64,000 nucleotides of DNA. Source: Erythrobacter sanguineus (lineage in GTDB: Bacteria > Pseudomonadota > Alphaproteobacteria > Sphingomonadales > Sphingomonadaceae). Of the stretch, positions 1 through 7,613 are shown in pieces. The DNA is taken from positions 1 to 64,000 of the forward strand of contig NZ_FRDF01000007.1 of assembly GCF_900143235.1 (NCBI RefSeq), read 5' to 3'. The notes beneath the pieces were generated by a model. That model was not told the DNA's origin. It saw nothing but the letters and a program-made list of their open reading frames with translations, and did no database searches. Made by a program: the position numbers and the translations under genes. How positions within the stretch are numbered: position 1 is the first letter of the stretch; each line of letters starts with the position of its first letter.

Positions 1-128
1 TCGAGCACGATGCGGATCTTGTCCTCAGCCGAGAAATGGCGACGGGTTGCACGCCGGATGTCCTTCACCACCCGCTCGGCAGGGGCCTTCTTGGGGGGCG
101 ATTTCTTCAAGGAGGGTTGGGTCTTCAT
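1..128 (-). CDS. IS3-family transposase orfA, N-terminal part (partial)
   Basis: The ATG on the minus strand at 128 opens a frame of 42 complete codons that leaves the window. The protein starts with a Lys/Pro-rich stretch and then reads RRHFSAEDKIRIVL, the typical beginning of the helix-turn-helix half (orfA) of IS3-family transposases of proteobacteria. The family binds the element ends, and normally makes the full DDE transposase by a programmed frameshift into orfB, which is not in view. It sits 85 bases inside the element terminus at 213, the expected distance for this family. Partial because of the window edge, not because of decay. Confidence 0.75.
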   Translation of the reverse strand, partial: MKTQPSLKKSPPKKAPAERVVKDIRRATRRHFSAEDKIRIVL

Positions 129-213
129 CTTCGTTCCTTCGTCACTACGACGAAGCCCCAACCCTCCTTAAATCACAACCTCAAATCTGTGCCATTGGTG
201 CTGACGGGGGACA
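1..213 (-). mobile_element. IS3-type insertion sequence, left end only (runs off the window)
   Basis: Read on the minus strand this segment begins with TGTCCCCCGTCAGC at position 213, a TG-type IS3-family terminus, followed by about 85 bases of leader and then the start of an orfA-like transposase gene. The plus-strand side ends in CA directly before a reading frame that belongs to an interrupted amidohydrolase, so the element boundary is placed at about 213. The other end lies outside the window, so neither the target-site duplication nor completeness can be judged. The boundary is an inference from the break in the amidohydrolase frame. Confidence 0.7.
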
Positions 214-777
214 GTCACCGTCCACGCCTACCACCCCAAATCGGTGCGCCGCGCGATCGAGGCCGGGGTCAAGGTGATCGAGCATGGCAACCTGCTTGAT
301 GAAGATACGCTCAGGCTGATGGCGGAAAAGGGCATCTGGCTGTCGGGTCAGATGCTGGTCGATTCGACCGAGGCAATGGACCCCAAGCGGCGCGAGAAGC
401 GCAAGCCCGTGATCGAAGGGCAGCGGATTGTCTGGCCGATGGCAAAACGGCTGGGCGTGAAGCTCGCCTGGGGCACGGATTTCCTGTTCGAGCCGGAGCT
501 GAACGAGGAGCAGAACGCCTATCTCTTGCGGCTCAAGCCTTTTTTCACCCCCGCCGAACTGCTGCGGCTGGCCACCCATGACAATGCCCAGCTGCTCGCC
601 CTGTCGGGGCCGCGCACGCCCTATGAAGGCAGGCTGGGCGTGGTCGAACACGGCGCGCTGGCCGATCTTGTCCTCGTCAACGGGAACCCGCTCGCCGATA
701 TTGATCTGATCGGCGATCCGGCGCGCAATTTTTCCGTCATCATGAAGGATGGCGTGATCGTGAAGGGTGCGCCGTGA
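214..777 (+). pseudogene. Metal-dependent amidohydrolase, C-terminal half, cut by the IS element
   Basis: An open frame continues from the IS boundary to a TGA at 777. The first codons give VTVHAYHPKSVRRAIEAGVK and then EHGNLLDEDT, the middle of an imidazolonepropionase-like amidohydrolase; further on WGTDFLF carries the conserved catalytic Asp, and the C-terminus (LADLVLVNGNPL) is the usual composite domain. The signal peptide region, the HxH metal motif and the N-terminal half are missing, because the reading frame meets the insertion-sequence end at about 213. A GTG at 244 could start a fragment of 177 residues, but it would lack the first metal ligands, so an active enzyme is unlikely. 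The substrate cannot be read from the sequence. Confidence 0.75.
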
Positions 778-820
778 TCGCCTGATCCGCGCGGGCTAGC
801 GTCATGATTGGACCGCTAGA

Positions 821-890
821 ATTCGGGCGCCAGAATTCGGCCGCGCGCATTCGGCCGTGAGCATTCGGCGGCTAGTATTCGACCAGTGCA
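821..890. repeat. 14-bp tandem repeat, five units
   Basis: The motif ATTCGG recurs at 821, 835, 849, 863 and as ATTCGA at 877, exactly 14 bases apart. The units follow the pattern ATTCGGccGnnnnG with variable last bases. The array begins after the amidohydrolase stop and runs into the last codons of the small minus-strand gene ending at 872. Seen directly; function unknown. Confidence 0.85.
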
Positions 891-1273
891 AAGCTGACGG
901 CGACGCCCGCGCCCAGCGCCGCGCTGATCCGCTTCAACCATCTGCGTGACGCGCGTTTGCCCGCCGCTCCGGCGTTGGCCCAATGATCCATTTTTGCCTG
1001 TTCTTCGGCCAGCAGTTGCAGGCAATCGCGCAATTGCCGCTCCTCCAGCTCGTCAACAAGGCTGCCGACATCATAGGCCAGCATTCCGGCGCATTCGATC
1101 AGCGCCTCCGCCCGTGCAAAATCGCCCTGCTGCAAGGCAGCCCGCGCCTCGCTCTGGAGCGAACGTGCGTGATCCGCGATATGATCAAGATGTTGCCCGA
1201 CAGATGGCTGAGTCCCGAATCCCATGCCGCAACAATATCCTACGTCGCGCCCTTTGTCGCGGCCCGTTGACAT
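872..1273 (-). CDS. Hypothetical protein with C-terminal membrane segment, divergent from the arsenic operon
   Basis: This 133-residue frame is not recognised. The N-terminus contains a Cys pair (YCCGMGFG, residues 13-20). The middle (residues 25-105) is rich in Ala, Glu and Leu and should be helical. Basic residues (GKRASRRWLKR) precede a short hydrophobic tail (ISAALGAGVAVSFALVEY), like a tail anchor. A start at Met17 (1225) is also possible. It is transcribed away from arsR, with only 50 bases between the two start codons and an ArsR-like palindrome in between, so it may be under arsenic control. That is an inference from position. The 14-bp tandem repeats overlap its 3' end. Confidence 0.5.
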   Translation of the reverse strand: MSTGRDKGRDVGYCCGMGFGTQPSVGQHLDHIADHARSLQSEARAALQQGDFARAEALIECAGMLAYDVGSLVDELEERQLRDCLQLLAEEQAKMDHWANAGAAGKRASRRWLKRISAALGAGVAVSFALVEY

Positions 1274-1292
1274 GCCTTGCTCATAACGATAG

Positions 1293-1308
1293 TTTGATAT
1301 TTATCGAA
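1293..1308. promoter_or_regulatory. Probable ArsR operator between the divergent genes
   Basis: TTTGATA-TT-TATCGAA is an imperfect inverted repeat (6 of 7 positions paired) lying 15 bases upstream of the arsR start, in an AT-rich island within otherwise GC-rich DNA. ArsR/SmtB repressors usually bind AT-rich palindromes of this size that overlap their own promoter. The palindrome is seen; binding is inferred. Confidence 0.55.
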
Positions 1309-1323
1309 TCGTGGGAACATTGA

Positions 1324-1662
1324 ATGCAGCCTGATCGCATCATCCGCTGTCTCGCCGCGCTGGCGCAGGAACATCGCCTTGCCGCCTTCCGCTTGCTGGT
1401 GCAGGCCGGGGCCGATGGTATTCCGGCGGGCGTGCTGGCCGACAGGCTTGGCGTCCCGCCTTCCTCGATGAGCTTCCACCTCGCCCAGCTCGCCAATGCC
1501 GGTCTTGTAACCCAGCGGCGTGAAAGCCGTTCGATCATCTATTCGGCCGATTATGCCGCGATGAACGGGCTGATGGGCTACCTCACCGAAAACTGCTGCG
1601 GCGGGGTGCCGTGTGACAATGCGGCATCCTGCGAACCTGCCACAACAAGAAAGAGCGCGTGA
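1324..1662 (+). CDS. arsR: ArsR-family arsenite-responsive repressor
   Basis: A 112-residue winged-helix regulator that should repress the ars operon and leave DNA when As(III) binds. The DNA-binding helix is visible at residues 35-60 (LADRLGVPPSSMSFHLAQL), followed by the wing. The As(III) site is not the CxC of the E. coli type: Cys91-Cys92 and Cys97 lie in the C-terminal helix (ENCCGGVPC), resembling the C-terminal site of Acidithiobacillus ferrooxidans ArsR. The stop overlaps the start of arsI, so translation is coupled. It is the first gene of a four-gene operon, with a palindrome just upstream. Confidence 0.92.
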   Translation: MQPDRIIRCLAALAQEHRLAAFRLLVQAGADGIPAGVLADRLGVPPSSMSFHLAQLANAGLVTQRRESRSIIYSADYAAMNGLMGYLTENCCGGVPCDNAASCEPATTRKSA

Positions 1663-2138
1663 TGAAACGCTTTCACATGCATGTCGGCGTGACCGATCTT
1701 GATGCCTCGCTTGCCTTCTACACCCACCTGTTCGGGGCCGAACCGAGCGTGGTGAAGGCGGATTACGCCAAGTGGATGATCGAAGACCCGCGCATCAACT
1801 TCGCGATTTCGCTGCGCGAGGGCGCGGCCAAGGGGATCGAGCATGTCGGCCTTCAGGCAGAAGACGAAAGCGAACTGGCCGAGGTCTATGCCCGGTTGAA
1901 GGCGGCGGATCGCCCGGTGCTGGAAGAAGGCGCGACCACCTGCTGCTATGCCACATCGGAAAAAAGCTGGATCGCCGATCCCGACGGAGTGGTGTGGGAA
2001 GCCTTTCTGACCAGTGGCGGCAGCACCACCTATGGCGGCAGCCCCGATCTCGATCAGCTCGCCAATGCTGACGCTGCGACCGGCGCGTGCTGCGTGCCGC
2101 AAGGCGCCGCGCCCGCGCCTGCCAAGACCTGCTGCTGA
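1662..2138 (+). CDS. arsI: ArsI/CadI-type C-As lyase (VOC-family dioxygenase)
   Basis: A 158-residue vicinal-oxygen-chelate protein. ArsI is an Fe(II) dioxygenase that cleaves the carbon-arsenic bond of trivalent organoarsenicals such as methylarsenite, releasing As(III). Family signatures are present: His5 and His61 with Glu113 as likely iron ligands, and the TTCCYA motif with the vicinal pair Cys94-Cys95 that binds the arsenical. The C-terminus carries two further Cys pairs (GACCVPQ and KTCC at the very end) after an Ala/Pro linker. The ATG at 1662 overlaps the arsR stop; a GTG at 1659 is an alternative. CadI (cadmium-induced) is the related name, but the ars context favours ArsI. Confidence 0.88.
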   Translation: MKRFHMHVGVTDLDASLAFYTHLFGAEPSVVKADYAKWMIEDPRINFAISLREGAAKGIEHVGLQAEDESELAEVYARLKAADRPVLEEGATTCCYATSEKSWIADPDGVVWEAFLTSGGSTTYGGSPDLDQLANADAATGACCVPQGAAPAPAKTCC

Positions 2139-2149
2139 GGCTTGACCCG

Positions 2150-2635
2150 ATGAATGTGTTGTTCCTGTGCACGGGCAATTCAGCCCGTTCGATCCTTGCC
2201 GAAGCGATTCTCGATCACGATGGCGCAGGGCGATTTGCCGCCTTCAGCGCCGGGAGCCAGCCGGCGGGCAAGGTCAATCCAATTGCGCTGCATACTCTCG
2301 CAGAGCGCGGTTATCCGGTCGAAGGCTACAGCTCCAAAAGCTGGAACGCCTTTGCTGCCGGGCCGCAATTCGATCTGATCGTCACCGTCTGCGACAGCGC
2401 GGCGGCGGAAAACTGTCCGGTGTGGCCGGGCCAGCCGATCTCTGCGCATTGGGGCATTCCCGATCCCGCTGCCGTGACCGGAAGCGATGAAGAGAAGCAG
2501 GCCGCCTTCGCGCTCGCATTCGAACGGATGAAGCGCCGGATCGACCTGATGCTGGCATTGCCGCTGGACACACTTACGCCCGAGGCGCTGCACGCCGAAT
2601 TGCAGGCGATCGGCAAGCAGGCGCAAACCGCATGA
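2150..2635 (+). CDS. arsC: Arsenate reductase, low-molecular-weight phosphatase fold
   Basis: Reduces arsenate to arsenite for export. The P-loop CTGNSAR (Cys7 to Arg13) opens the protein, and Cys81 and Cys89 ([12 protein letters not shown]) complete the three-cysteine relay of the thioredoxin-coupled type. The 161 residues are normal or slightly long; the C-terminus is helical. The start at [10 protein letters not shown] is chosen because the P-loop must lie next to the N-terminus; earlier start codons in this frame only add Arg-rich sequence inside arsI. The stop overlaps the acr3 start by 4 bases. Confidence 0.93.
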   Translation: MNVLFLCTGNSARSILAEAILDHDGAGRFAAFSAGSQPAGKVNPIALHTLAERGYPVEGYSSKSWNAFAAGPQFDLIVTVCDSAAAENCPVWPGQPISAHWGIPDPAAVTGSDEEKQAAFALAFERMKRRIDLMLALPLDTLTPEALHAELQAIGKQAQTA

Positions 2636-3702
2636 CGACCATCACCGCCGATACCCCGCCCGCAGCCGCCGGGCTGGGCCTGTTCGAAAAATGGCTGAGC
2701 GTCTGGGTCGGCGCGGCGATCCTTGCCGGCGTCGTGCTGGGCAATGCCGCGCCGGGGGCCTTTGCTGCGCTGGCCGGGCTGGAATATGCCTCGGTCAATC
2801 TGGTGGTGGCGGTGCTGATCTGGGCGATGATCTTCCCGATGATGGTGGCGGTCGATTTCGGCGCGGTGCGGCGCGCGGGCGACAAGCCCAAGGGGCTGAT
2901 CATCACGCTGGTGGTCAACTGGCTGGTCAAGCCATTCAGCATGGCGGCACTGGGCGTGTTGTTCTTCGAGATCGTCTTCGCCGATCTGATCGCGCCTGCC
3001 GATGCGCAGCAATATATCGCCGGGCTGATCCTGCTGGGCGCTGCGCCCTGCACCGCGATGGTGTTCGTGTGGTCGCAGCTGACCCGCGGCGATCCGGCCT
3101 ATACGCTGGTGCAGGTCGCCGCGAATGATCTGATCATGATCGTCGCCTTTGCGCCGATTGTCGCGCTGCTGCTGGGGGTGACCAATATCGCCGTGCCGTG
3201 GGCAACGCTGCTGCTTTCGGTCGCGCTTTACGTGGTCGTGCCGCTCGCTGCCGGGGCGTTGGTGCGCCGCCGCCTGCTCATCACGCACGCAGGCGACGAA
3301 CGCGCGGTGTCGGATTTCACCGGCAAGGTGAAACCGCTGTCGATCATCGGCCTCCTGGCGACCGTGCTGCTATTATTCGGATTTCAGGCTGAAACCATCG
3401 TTTCGCGCCCGCTGCTGGTGGCGCTGATCGCGGTGCCGATCATCGTCCAGAGCTATGGTATCTTCTTCATCGCCTATGGCTGGGCCAAGGCGTGGAAGGT
3501 GCCGCACGCCATTGCCGCGCCCTGCGCGCTGATCGGCACGTCGAACTTCTTCGAACTGGCGGTGGCGGTGGCCATCGGGCTGTTCGGGCTGGGCAGCGGG
3601 GCGGCGCTGGCGACGGTGGTCGGCGTGCTGGTTGAAGTGCCGGTGATGCTGTCGCTGGTCGCCATCGCCAACCGCACGCGCGGCAGCTTTGCTGCGGCCT
3701 AA
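2632..3702 (+). CDS. acr3: Arsenite efflux transporter, ACR3 family
   Basis: A 356-residue inner-membrane carrier with about ten hydrophobic segments. The conserved Cys in the [13 protein letters not shown] motif (near residue 143) is the hallmark Cys of ACR3 proteins that exports As(III). This is the last gene of the operon and removes the product made by ArsI and ArsC. The ATG overlaps the end of arsC. Its stop overlaps by 3 bases the stop of gmk on the other strand, so the two transcripts converge without a spacer. Confidence 0.93.
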   Translation: MTTITADTPPAAAGLGLFEKWLSVWVGAAILAGVVLGNAAPGAFAALAGLEYASVNLVVAVLIWAMIFPMMVAVDFGAVRRAGDKPKGLIITLVVNWLVKPFSMAALGVLFFEIVFADLIAPADAQQYIAGLILLGAAPCTAMVFVWSQLTRGDPAYTLVQVAANDLIMIVAFAPIVALLLGVTNIAVPWATLLLSVALYVVVPLAAGALVRRRLLITHAGDERAVSDFTGKVKPLSIIGLLATVLLLFGFQAETIVSRPLLVALIAVPIIVQSYGIFFIAYGWAKAWKVPHAIAAPCALIGTSNFFELAVAVAIGLFGLGSGAALATVVGVLVEVPVMLSLVAIANRTRGSFAAA

Positions 3703-4349
3703 CCCATCAACCCGCGCACGAAGGGGATCAGCCCGGTCTGGCGCTGCCGCTTCATCCGTTCGGCCTCCAGAATCGCGCTGACCTTGGCGAAGCAGATGTT
3801 CACATCGTCGTTGATGATGACGTAATCATACCCGTCCCAGTGGCTGATTTCGGCGCGTGCGCGTTCCATCCGGGCTTCGATCACCTCGGCGCTGTCGGTC
3901 GCGCGGCCTTGTAACCGGCGGCGCAGTTCCGCGATCGAGGGGGGCAGGATGAACACCCGCACCACGTCCTGCTGATCCTTCTGGTACAGCTGCTGGGTGC
4001 CTTGCCAGTCAATGTCGAACAGGAAATCCTGCCCTTCCTTCAACGCGGCGCGGATAATCCCCTTGGGCGTGCCATAGCGGTGGCCGAACACCTCGGCCCA
4101 TTCGTAGAAATCATCCTCGTCGATCATCTGATCGAAGCGTTCAGGCGTGACGAAGTGATAATGCACCCCGTCGATCTCTCCGGCGCGCGGCGGGCGGGTG
4201 GTGGCCGAAACCGACAGCTTGATCTCGCTGTCCCTGGCCAGCAGCATCTTCGACAAGGTCGTCTTGCCCGCGCCGGACGGCGATGACAGGATGAACATCA
4301 GGCCCCGGCGGTGGAGCCTGTCGTCTGCGTGGTCTGAGGAATCGCCCAT
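3699..4349 (-). CDS. gmk: Guanylate kinase
   Basis: Phosphorylates GMP to GDP with ATP in the cytoplasm. The Walker A loop [10 protein letters not shown] lies near the N-terminus, and the GMP-binding region [17 protein letters not shown] follows. The 216 residues fit the family. A TTG at 4379 gives ten extra residues, but the ATG at 4349 has a GGAG just upstream and yields the usual N-terminus. It converges on acr3. The downstream-facing neighbours (an unknown gene and sspB) lie on the same strand. Confidence 0.95.
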   Translation of the reverse strand: MGDSSDHADDRLHRRGLMFILSSPSGAGKTTLSKMLLARDSEIKLSVSATTRPPRAGEIDGVHYHFVTPERFDQMIDEDDFYEWAEVFGHRYGTPKGIIRAALKEGQDFLFDIDWQGTQQLYQKDQQDVVRVFILPPSIAELRRRLQGRATDSAEVIEARMERARAEISHWDGYDYVIINDDVNICFAKVSAILEAERMKRQRQTGLIPFVRGLMG

Positions 4350-4406
4350 AGGCTCCGTTGCACCAACAGGGCCCTGCAAATCAAGGGCACTAAGATTGCG
4401 GCAGAG

Positions 4407-4793
4407 TCAGGATTCCGCGTCCGTGCCCCAGTCCGCCTGCTTCTTCGCCCGGCGTTTTGCCTCCAGCCGCTTGCCGCGATCATACAGCACCTTGGCCGCC
4501 AGACCGCCCGCGACCACTGCCAGCCCGACGGGTGATCGGGTGGCAAGCTTGCTCGCCCCCCATAGGGCCAGCGTGCTGACCATCCCGCGCCCTTCGACCA
4601 ACCGCCGCGCCTTTTCGCCATCAAGCTGGCCGGTGAGCAGGCCTTTTTCCAGCCGCTGGCGCAGCAGTGAGCCTGCCCCGCGCAGGACAACATCGGCAAT
4701 GATCAGGTTGGTGACCGGATCGGGCGAGGGCAGGCGCGATTCGCCGGGTTGCCCGGTATCGGTGCGCTTGCCCGAGGCCCGGCGCTGCGCCAT
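4407..4793 (-). CDS. Hypothetical protein, sphingomonad-type
   Basis: 128 residues, not assigned to a function. After a basic, Pro-containing N-terminus (residues 1-25) comes a helical middle (NLIIADVVLRGAGSLLRQ), then a segment that could enter a membrane (LATRSPVGLAVVAGGLAAKV, residues 85-104), and a strongly basic tail (RGKRLEAKRRAKKQ). It starts 5 bases after the sspB stop, so it is probably translated with sspB. A role in the envelope or in membrane contact is possible but not shown. Confidence 0.7.
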   Translation of the reverse strand: MAQRRASGKRTDTGQPGESRLPSPDPVTNLIIADVVLRGAGSLLRQRLEKGLLTGQLDGEKARRLVEGRGMVSTLALWGASKLATRSPVGLAVVAGGLAAKVLYDRGKRLEAKRRAKKQADWGTDAES

Positions 4794-4798
4794 CGCGG

Positions 4799-5290
4799 CT
4801 ATTTCTTGCGCCCGAAATCGACCGTGACGACATTCGAACCGTCACCATCGCCGTCCCCGCCGCCATCCGAGCCGTCATTTTCGGCATCCTCGTGCGCTTC
4901 GGGTTCAAGCTCGTCGACCGCGGCCTGGAATTGCAGCCCGAAATCGACCGCCGGATCGACGAAGGCGGTGATCGCGGCAAAGGGGATCACCAGTTTGGCC
5001 GGGACCTGGTTGAAGGTGAGACTGACCGTGAAACCCTGCGCCGTCACCTCAAGATCCCAGAACTTGTTCTGCAGCACGATGGTCATTTCGTCCGGGAAAC
5101 GTTCGCGCAGGTGCGGCGGGATCGACACCCCCGGAGCGCCGGTCTTGAAGGTGATGTAGAAATGGTGCGCGCCCGGCAGCATGCCGCCGCCGCTGACAAT
5201 CGACCCCAGCACTCGGCCAACCACGGCGCGCAGGGCTTCCTGAACGATCTCGTCATAGGGGATCATGCTGTCGGGCGTATCATTGCTCAT
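4799..5290 (-). CDS. sspB: SspB-type adaptor for the ClpXP protease
   Basis: 163 residues with the SspB-alpha layout. A folded N-terminal domain (residues 10-120, containing GAHHFYITFKTGAPGV and LQNKFWDLEVTAQGFTVSL) should bind degradation tags such as the ssrA tail. A flexible acidic, Gly/Asp-rich linker follows (residues 128-152), then a short C-terminal tail VVTVDFGRKK, which in this family docks on ClpX. It hands tagged proteins to ClpXP in the cytoplasm. It is the first gene of the minus-strand run sspB-unknown-gmk. Confidence 0.88.
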   Translation of the reverse strand: MSNDTPDSMIPYDEIVQEALRAVVGRVLGSIVSGGGMLPGAHHFYITFKTGAPGVSIPPHLRERFPDEMTIVLQNKFWDLEVTAQGFTVSLTFNQVPAKLVIPFAAITAFVDPAVDFGLQFQAAVDELEPEAHEDAENDGSDGGGDGDGDGSNVVTVDFGRKK

Positions 5291-5386
5291 ACCATGTGAA
5301 TCGTGGCGGGGAGTGCGGGCTTGGTCAAGCCTTTCCCGCGCCCCCTCCCGCGTTTGGCAGGGGATAGCGCCCGGCCTTGCAGGCGC

Positions 5387-5414
5387 TTGTCTTGGGACGC
5401 GAGAGGACTATAGC
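5387..5414 (+). promoter_or_regulatory. Candidate promoter for hisB, possibly leaderless
   Basis: TTGTCT (5387-5392) and TATAGC (5409-5414) are 16 bases apart and match -35/-10 elements moderately. The hisB ATG is at 5423, only 8 bases after the -10 box, so a transcript from here would start almost at the ATG. No Shine-Dalgarno sequence lies at a useful distance (GAGAGGA ends 15 bases before the ATG). By eye only. Confidence 0.35.
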
Positions 5415-5422
5415 CCCGGAAC

Positions 5423-6031
5423 ATGGCCAACATCCCCGCCCGCACCGCGCGCGTTGAGCGCGATACGACCGAAACCAGAATCGCCATCGCCGTCGATCTC
5501 GACGGGACCGGCACCTATGACGTGTCGACCGGAATCGGCTTTCTTGATCACATGGTTGAACAGTTCAGCCGCCATTCGCTGATCGATGTGACGATGAAGG
5601 TCGAAGGCGATCTGCATGTCGATCAGCACCACACGACCGAGGATTCGGCGATTGCGCTGGGGCAGGCGATTGCGCAGGCGCTGGGCGACAAGGCCGGCAT
5701 CGGGCGCTATGGCGCGGCCTATTCGCCGATGGACGAAACGCTGAGCCGGGTGGCGCTGGATATTTCCGGGCGGCCCTATCTGGTGTGGAAGGCGAAGTTC
5801 ACGCAGGAACGCTTGGGCGAATGGGACACCGAGCTGATCGAGCACTGGTTTCATTCGGTGTCGCAAAGCGCCGGGATCACGCTGCACATGGAATTGCTCT
5901 ATGGCAGCAACAACCACCACATCTGCGAGAGTCTGTATAAAGGCTTCGCCCGCGCCATGCGGCAGGCGGTCGAACGCGATCCGAGGAAGGGCGGGGCGAT
6001 TCCCTCGACGAAAGGGCAGCTTGGTGGCTGA
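5423..6031 (+). CDS. hisB: Imidazoleglycerol-phosphate dehydratase
   Basis: Removes water from imidazoleglycerol phosphate in histidine synthesis. 202 residues, the monofunctional form without the phosphatase domain of enterics. Metal-binding signatures are present: [13 protein letters not shown] and [16 protein letters not shown] in the first half and the second copy [15 protein letters not shown] near residue 170. It opens the hisBHAFE run. A 227-base gap holding two hairpin repeats separates it from hisH, which is unusual in an otherwise overlapping operon. Confidence 0.95.
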   Translation: MANIPARTARVERDTTETRIAIAVDLDGTGTYDVSTGIGFLDHMVEQFSRHSLIDVTMKVEGDLHVDQHHTTEDSAIALGQAIAQALGDKAGIGRYGAAYSPMDETLSRVALDISGRPYLVWKAKFTQERLGEWDTELIEHWFHSVSQSAGITLHMELLYGSNNHHICESLYKGFARAMRQAVERDPRKGGAIPSTKGQLGG

Positions 6032-6080
6032 GCAGAGCAATTCGGCTACACAGCAGCCGCAAGCGCGATTGCGCGCCCGC

Positions 6081-6250
6081 AGCGGGCGCAGCTTTGCTGC
6101 GCGCCTAGCGAGGACCGCGCGCCCGGATGGGCGTGCGGATAGGAACGCGAGCCCAGTCGCGCAGCGACCGCAAGGCCGACTGGCCGCCCGTAGCGGGCGC
6201 AGCTTTGCTGCGCGCCTAGCGAGGACCGCGCGCCCGGATGGGCGTGCGGA
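6081..6250. repeat. Two identical 59-bp direct repeats rich in hairpins (REP-like)
   Basis: Positions 6081-6139 and 6192-6250 are identical over 59 bases, 111 bases apart. Each copy together with its left flank contains a stem GCCCG/CGGGC, then GCAGC-ttt-GCTGC, then CGCGCCC-ggat-GGGCGTG. The spacer holds a further palindrome, GTCGC-gca-GCGAC. The block lies between hisB and hisH, ending 8 bases before the hisH ATG. It resembles REP/BIME elements. It also happens to be open in one plus-strand frame (Arg/Ala-rich), which is not taken as a gene. Confidence 0.9.
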
Positions 6251-6258
6251 AAACAAGA

Positions 6259-6885
6259 ATGCCTGAGGTTATCGCCTTGGTCGATTACGGCGCGGGCAAC
6301 CTTCATTCTGTGCATAATGCGTTGAAGGCAGCCGGGGCTAGCGTCACCGTCACTGCCGACCCTTATGTCGTGCGCGCTGCCGACCGGATCGTCCTGCCCG
6401 GTGTCGGCAGCTTCAAAGCCTGCGCCGAAGGGCTGCGGGCGATCCCGCACATGGTCGAGGCGATGACCGAGCGGGTGCATGTGGGCGGCGCGCCGTTCCT
6501 CGGCATCTGCGTGGGGATGCAATTGCTGGCGGACCGCGGGCTGGAGCATGGCACAACCCCCGGTCTTGGCTGGATCGCGGGCGAGGTGCGGCTGATCGAA
6601 CCCTCCGACGCGGCGATCAAGGTGCCGCACATGGGCTGGAACGATGTCGCTGTGCTGCCGCATGCCACAAACCATCCGGTGATCGAGGAGGGCGAAGCCT
6701 ATTTCCTCCACTCCTATCACTTCGCCGCCGCCAATGGCGCGGATGTGGCCGCGATGACCGATCACGGCGAAGGGCTGGTGGCCGCCGTTGCCCGCGACAA
6801 CATCATCGGGGTGCAGTTTCATCCGGAAAAGAGCCAAGGCTATGGACTGGCGACGCTCCGGCGCTTTCTGGAGTGGTATCCGTGA
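6259..6885 (+). CDS. hisH: Imidazole glycerol phosphate synthase, glutaminase subunit
   Basis: Class I glutamine amidotransferase that feeds ammonia to HisF. The nucleophile elbow GICVGMQLL (Cys near residue 80) and the C-terminal FHPEKSQ with the catalytic His and Glu are present. 208 residues is the normal size. The ATG at 6259 begins MPEVIALVDYGAGN; the in-frame start at 6238 would lie inside the hairpin repeat and is rejected. The stop overlaps the hisA start. Confidence 0.94.
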   Translation: MPEVIALVDYGAGNLHSVHNALKAAGASVTVTADPYVVRAADRIVLPGVGSFKACAEGLRAIPHMVEAMTERVHVGGAPFLGICVGMQLLADRGLEHGTTPGLGWIAGEVRLIEPSDAAIKVPHMGWNDVAVLPHATNHPVIEEGEAYFLHSYHFAAANGADVAAMTDHGEGLVAAVARDNIIGVQFHPEKSQGYGLATLRRFLEWYP

Positions 6886-7613
6886 TCATATTCCCCGCCA
6901 TCGACCTGAAAGGTGGTCAGGTCGTCCGCCTTGCCGAAGGCGATATGGACCGCGCCACGATCTACGGCGACAACCCTGCGGCACAGGCGCTGATCTTTGC
7001 CGATGCGGGCGCGGAGCATCTCCACGTGGTCGATCTCGACGGCAGCTTTGCGGGTGAAAGCCGCAACCGCGCTGCGGTGGAAGCCATTGTCGCGGCCTTC
7101 CCGGGCTATGTGCAACTGGGCGGCGGCATCCGCGATGTGGCGGCGGTGGAGGGGTGGTTTGACCTCGGCGTGGCGCGGGTGGTGATGGGGTCGGCGGCAT
7201 TGAAGAACCCCGACTTCGTCAAGGACATGGCGCGGGAATGGGAAAACGGCATCGTTGTCGCGGTGGACGCGAAAGACGGGATGGTGGCGACCGAGGGCTG
7301 GGCCGAAGTCTCCGATGTGCCCGTCACCGACCTCGCCCGCCGGTTCGAGGATGCAGGCGTTGCGTCGCTGCTGTTCACCGACATCGGGCGCGACGGGTTG
7401 CTCAAGGGCGTCAACATGGCGGCCACGGTTGATCTCGCACGCCGGGTGGATATTCCGGTGATCGCCAGCGGCGGGGTCAAGGGGCTGGACGATATCCACA
7501 TGCTGGCATTGCACGCGCATGAGGGGATCGAAGGGGTGATCACCGGGCGGGCGCTGTACGAAGGGCGGCTCGATCTGGCAGCAGCGATTGCGATGGGCGC
7601 GCGCGAAACATGA
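6882..7613 (+). CDS. hisA: Phosphoribosylformimino-5-aminoimidazole carboxamide ribotide isomerase
   Basis: A (beta/alpha)8-barrel isomerase of histidine synthesis. It starts with [16 protein letters not shown], the family opening with the catalytic Asp, and carries the phosphate-binding loops LGGGIRD and [10 protein letters not shown]. The GTG at 6882 overlaps the hisH stop and gives the standard N-terminus; a GTG nine bases earlier is less likely. 243 residues. The next gene, hisF, overlaps by 4 bases. Confidence 0.94.
   Translation: MIIFPAIDLKGGQVVRLAEGDMDRATIYGDNPAAQALIFADAGAEHLHVVDLDGSFAGESRNRAAVEAIVAAFPGYVQLGGGIRDVAAVEGWFDLGVARVVMGSAALKNPDFVKDMAREWENGIVVAVDAKDGMVATEGWAEVSDVPVTDLARRFEDAGVASLLFTDIGRDGLLKGVNMAATVDLARRVDIPVIASGGVKGLDDIHMLALHAHEGIEGVITGRALYEGRLDLAAAIAMGARET

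Noticed and set aside
6081..6250. Two direct repeats considered as a minimal CRISPR array
   Set aside because: Only two copies, 59 bases each, with strong internal hairpins, a coding operon around them and no cas genes.
6024..6266. An Arg/Ala-rich open frame across the hairpin repeats between hisB and hisH
   Set aside because: It consists almost only of the 59-bp repeat translated twice (RSGRSFAARLARTARPDGRA) and has no ribosome site; better explained as a repeat element that is open by GC bias.
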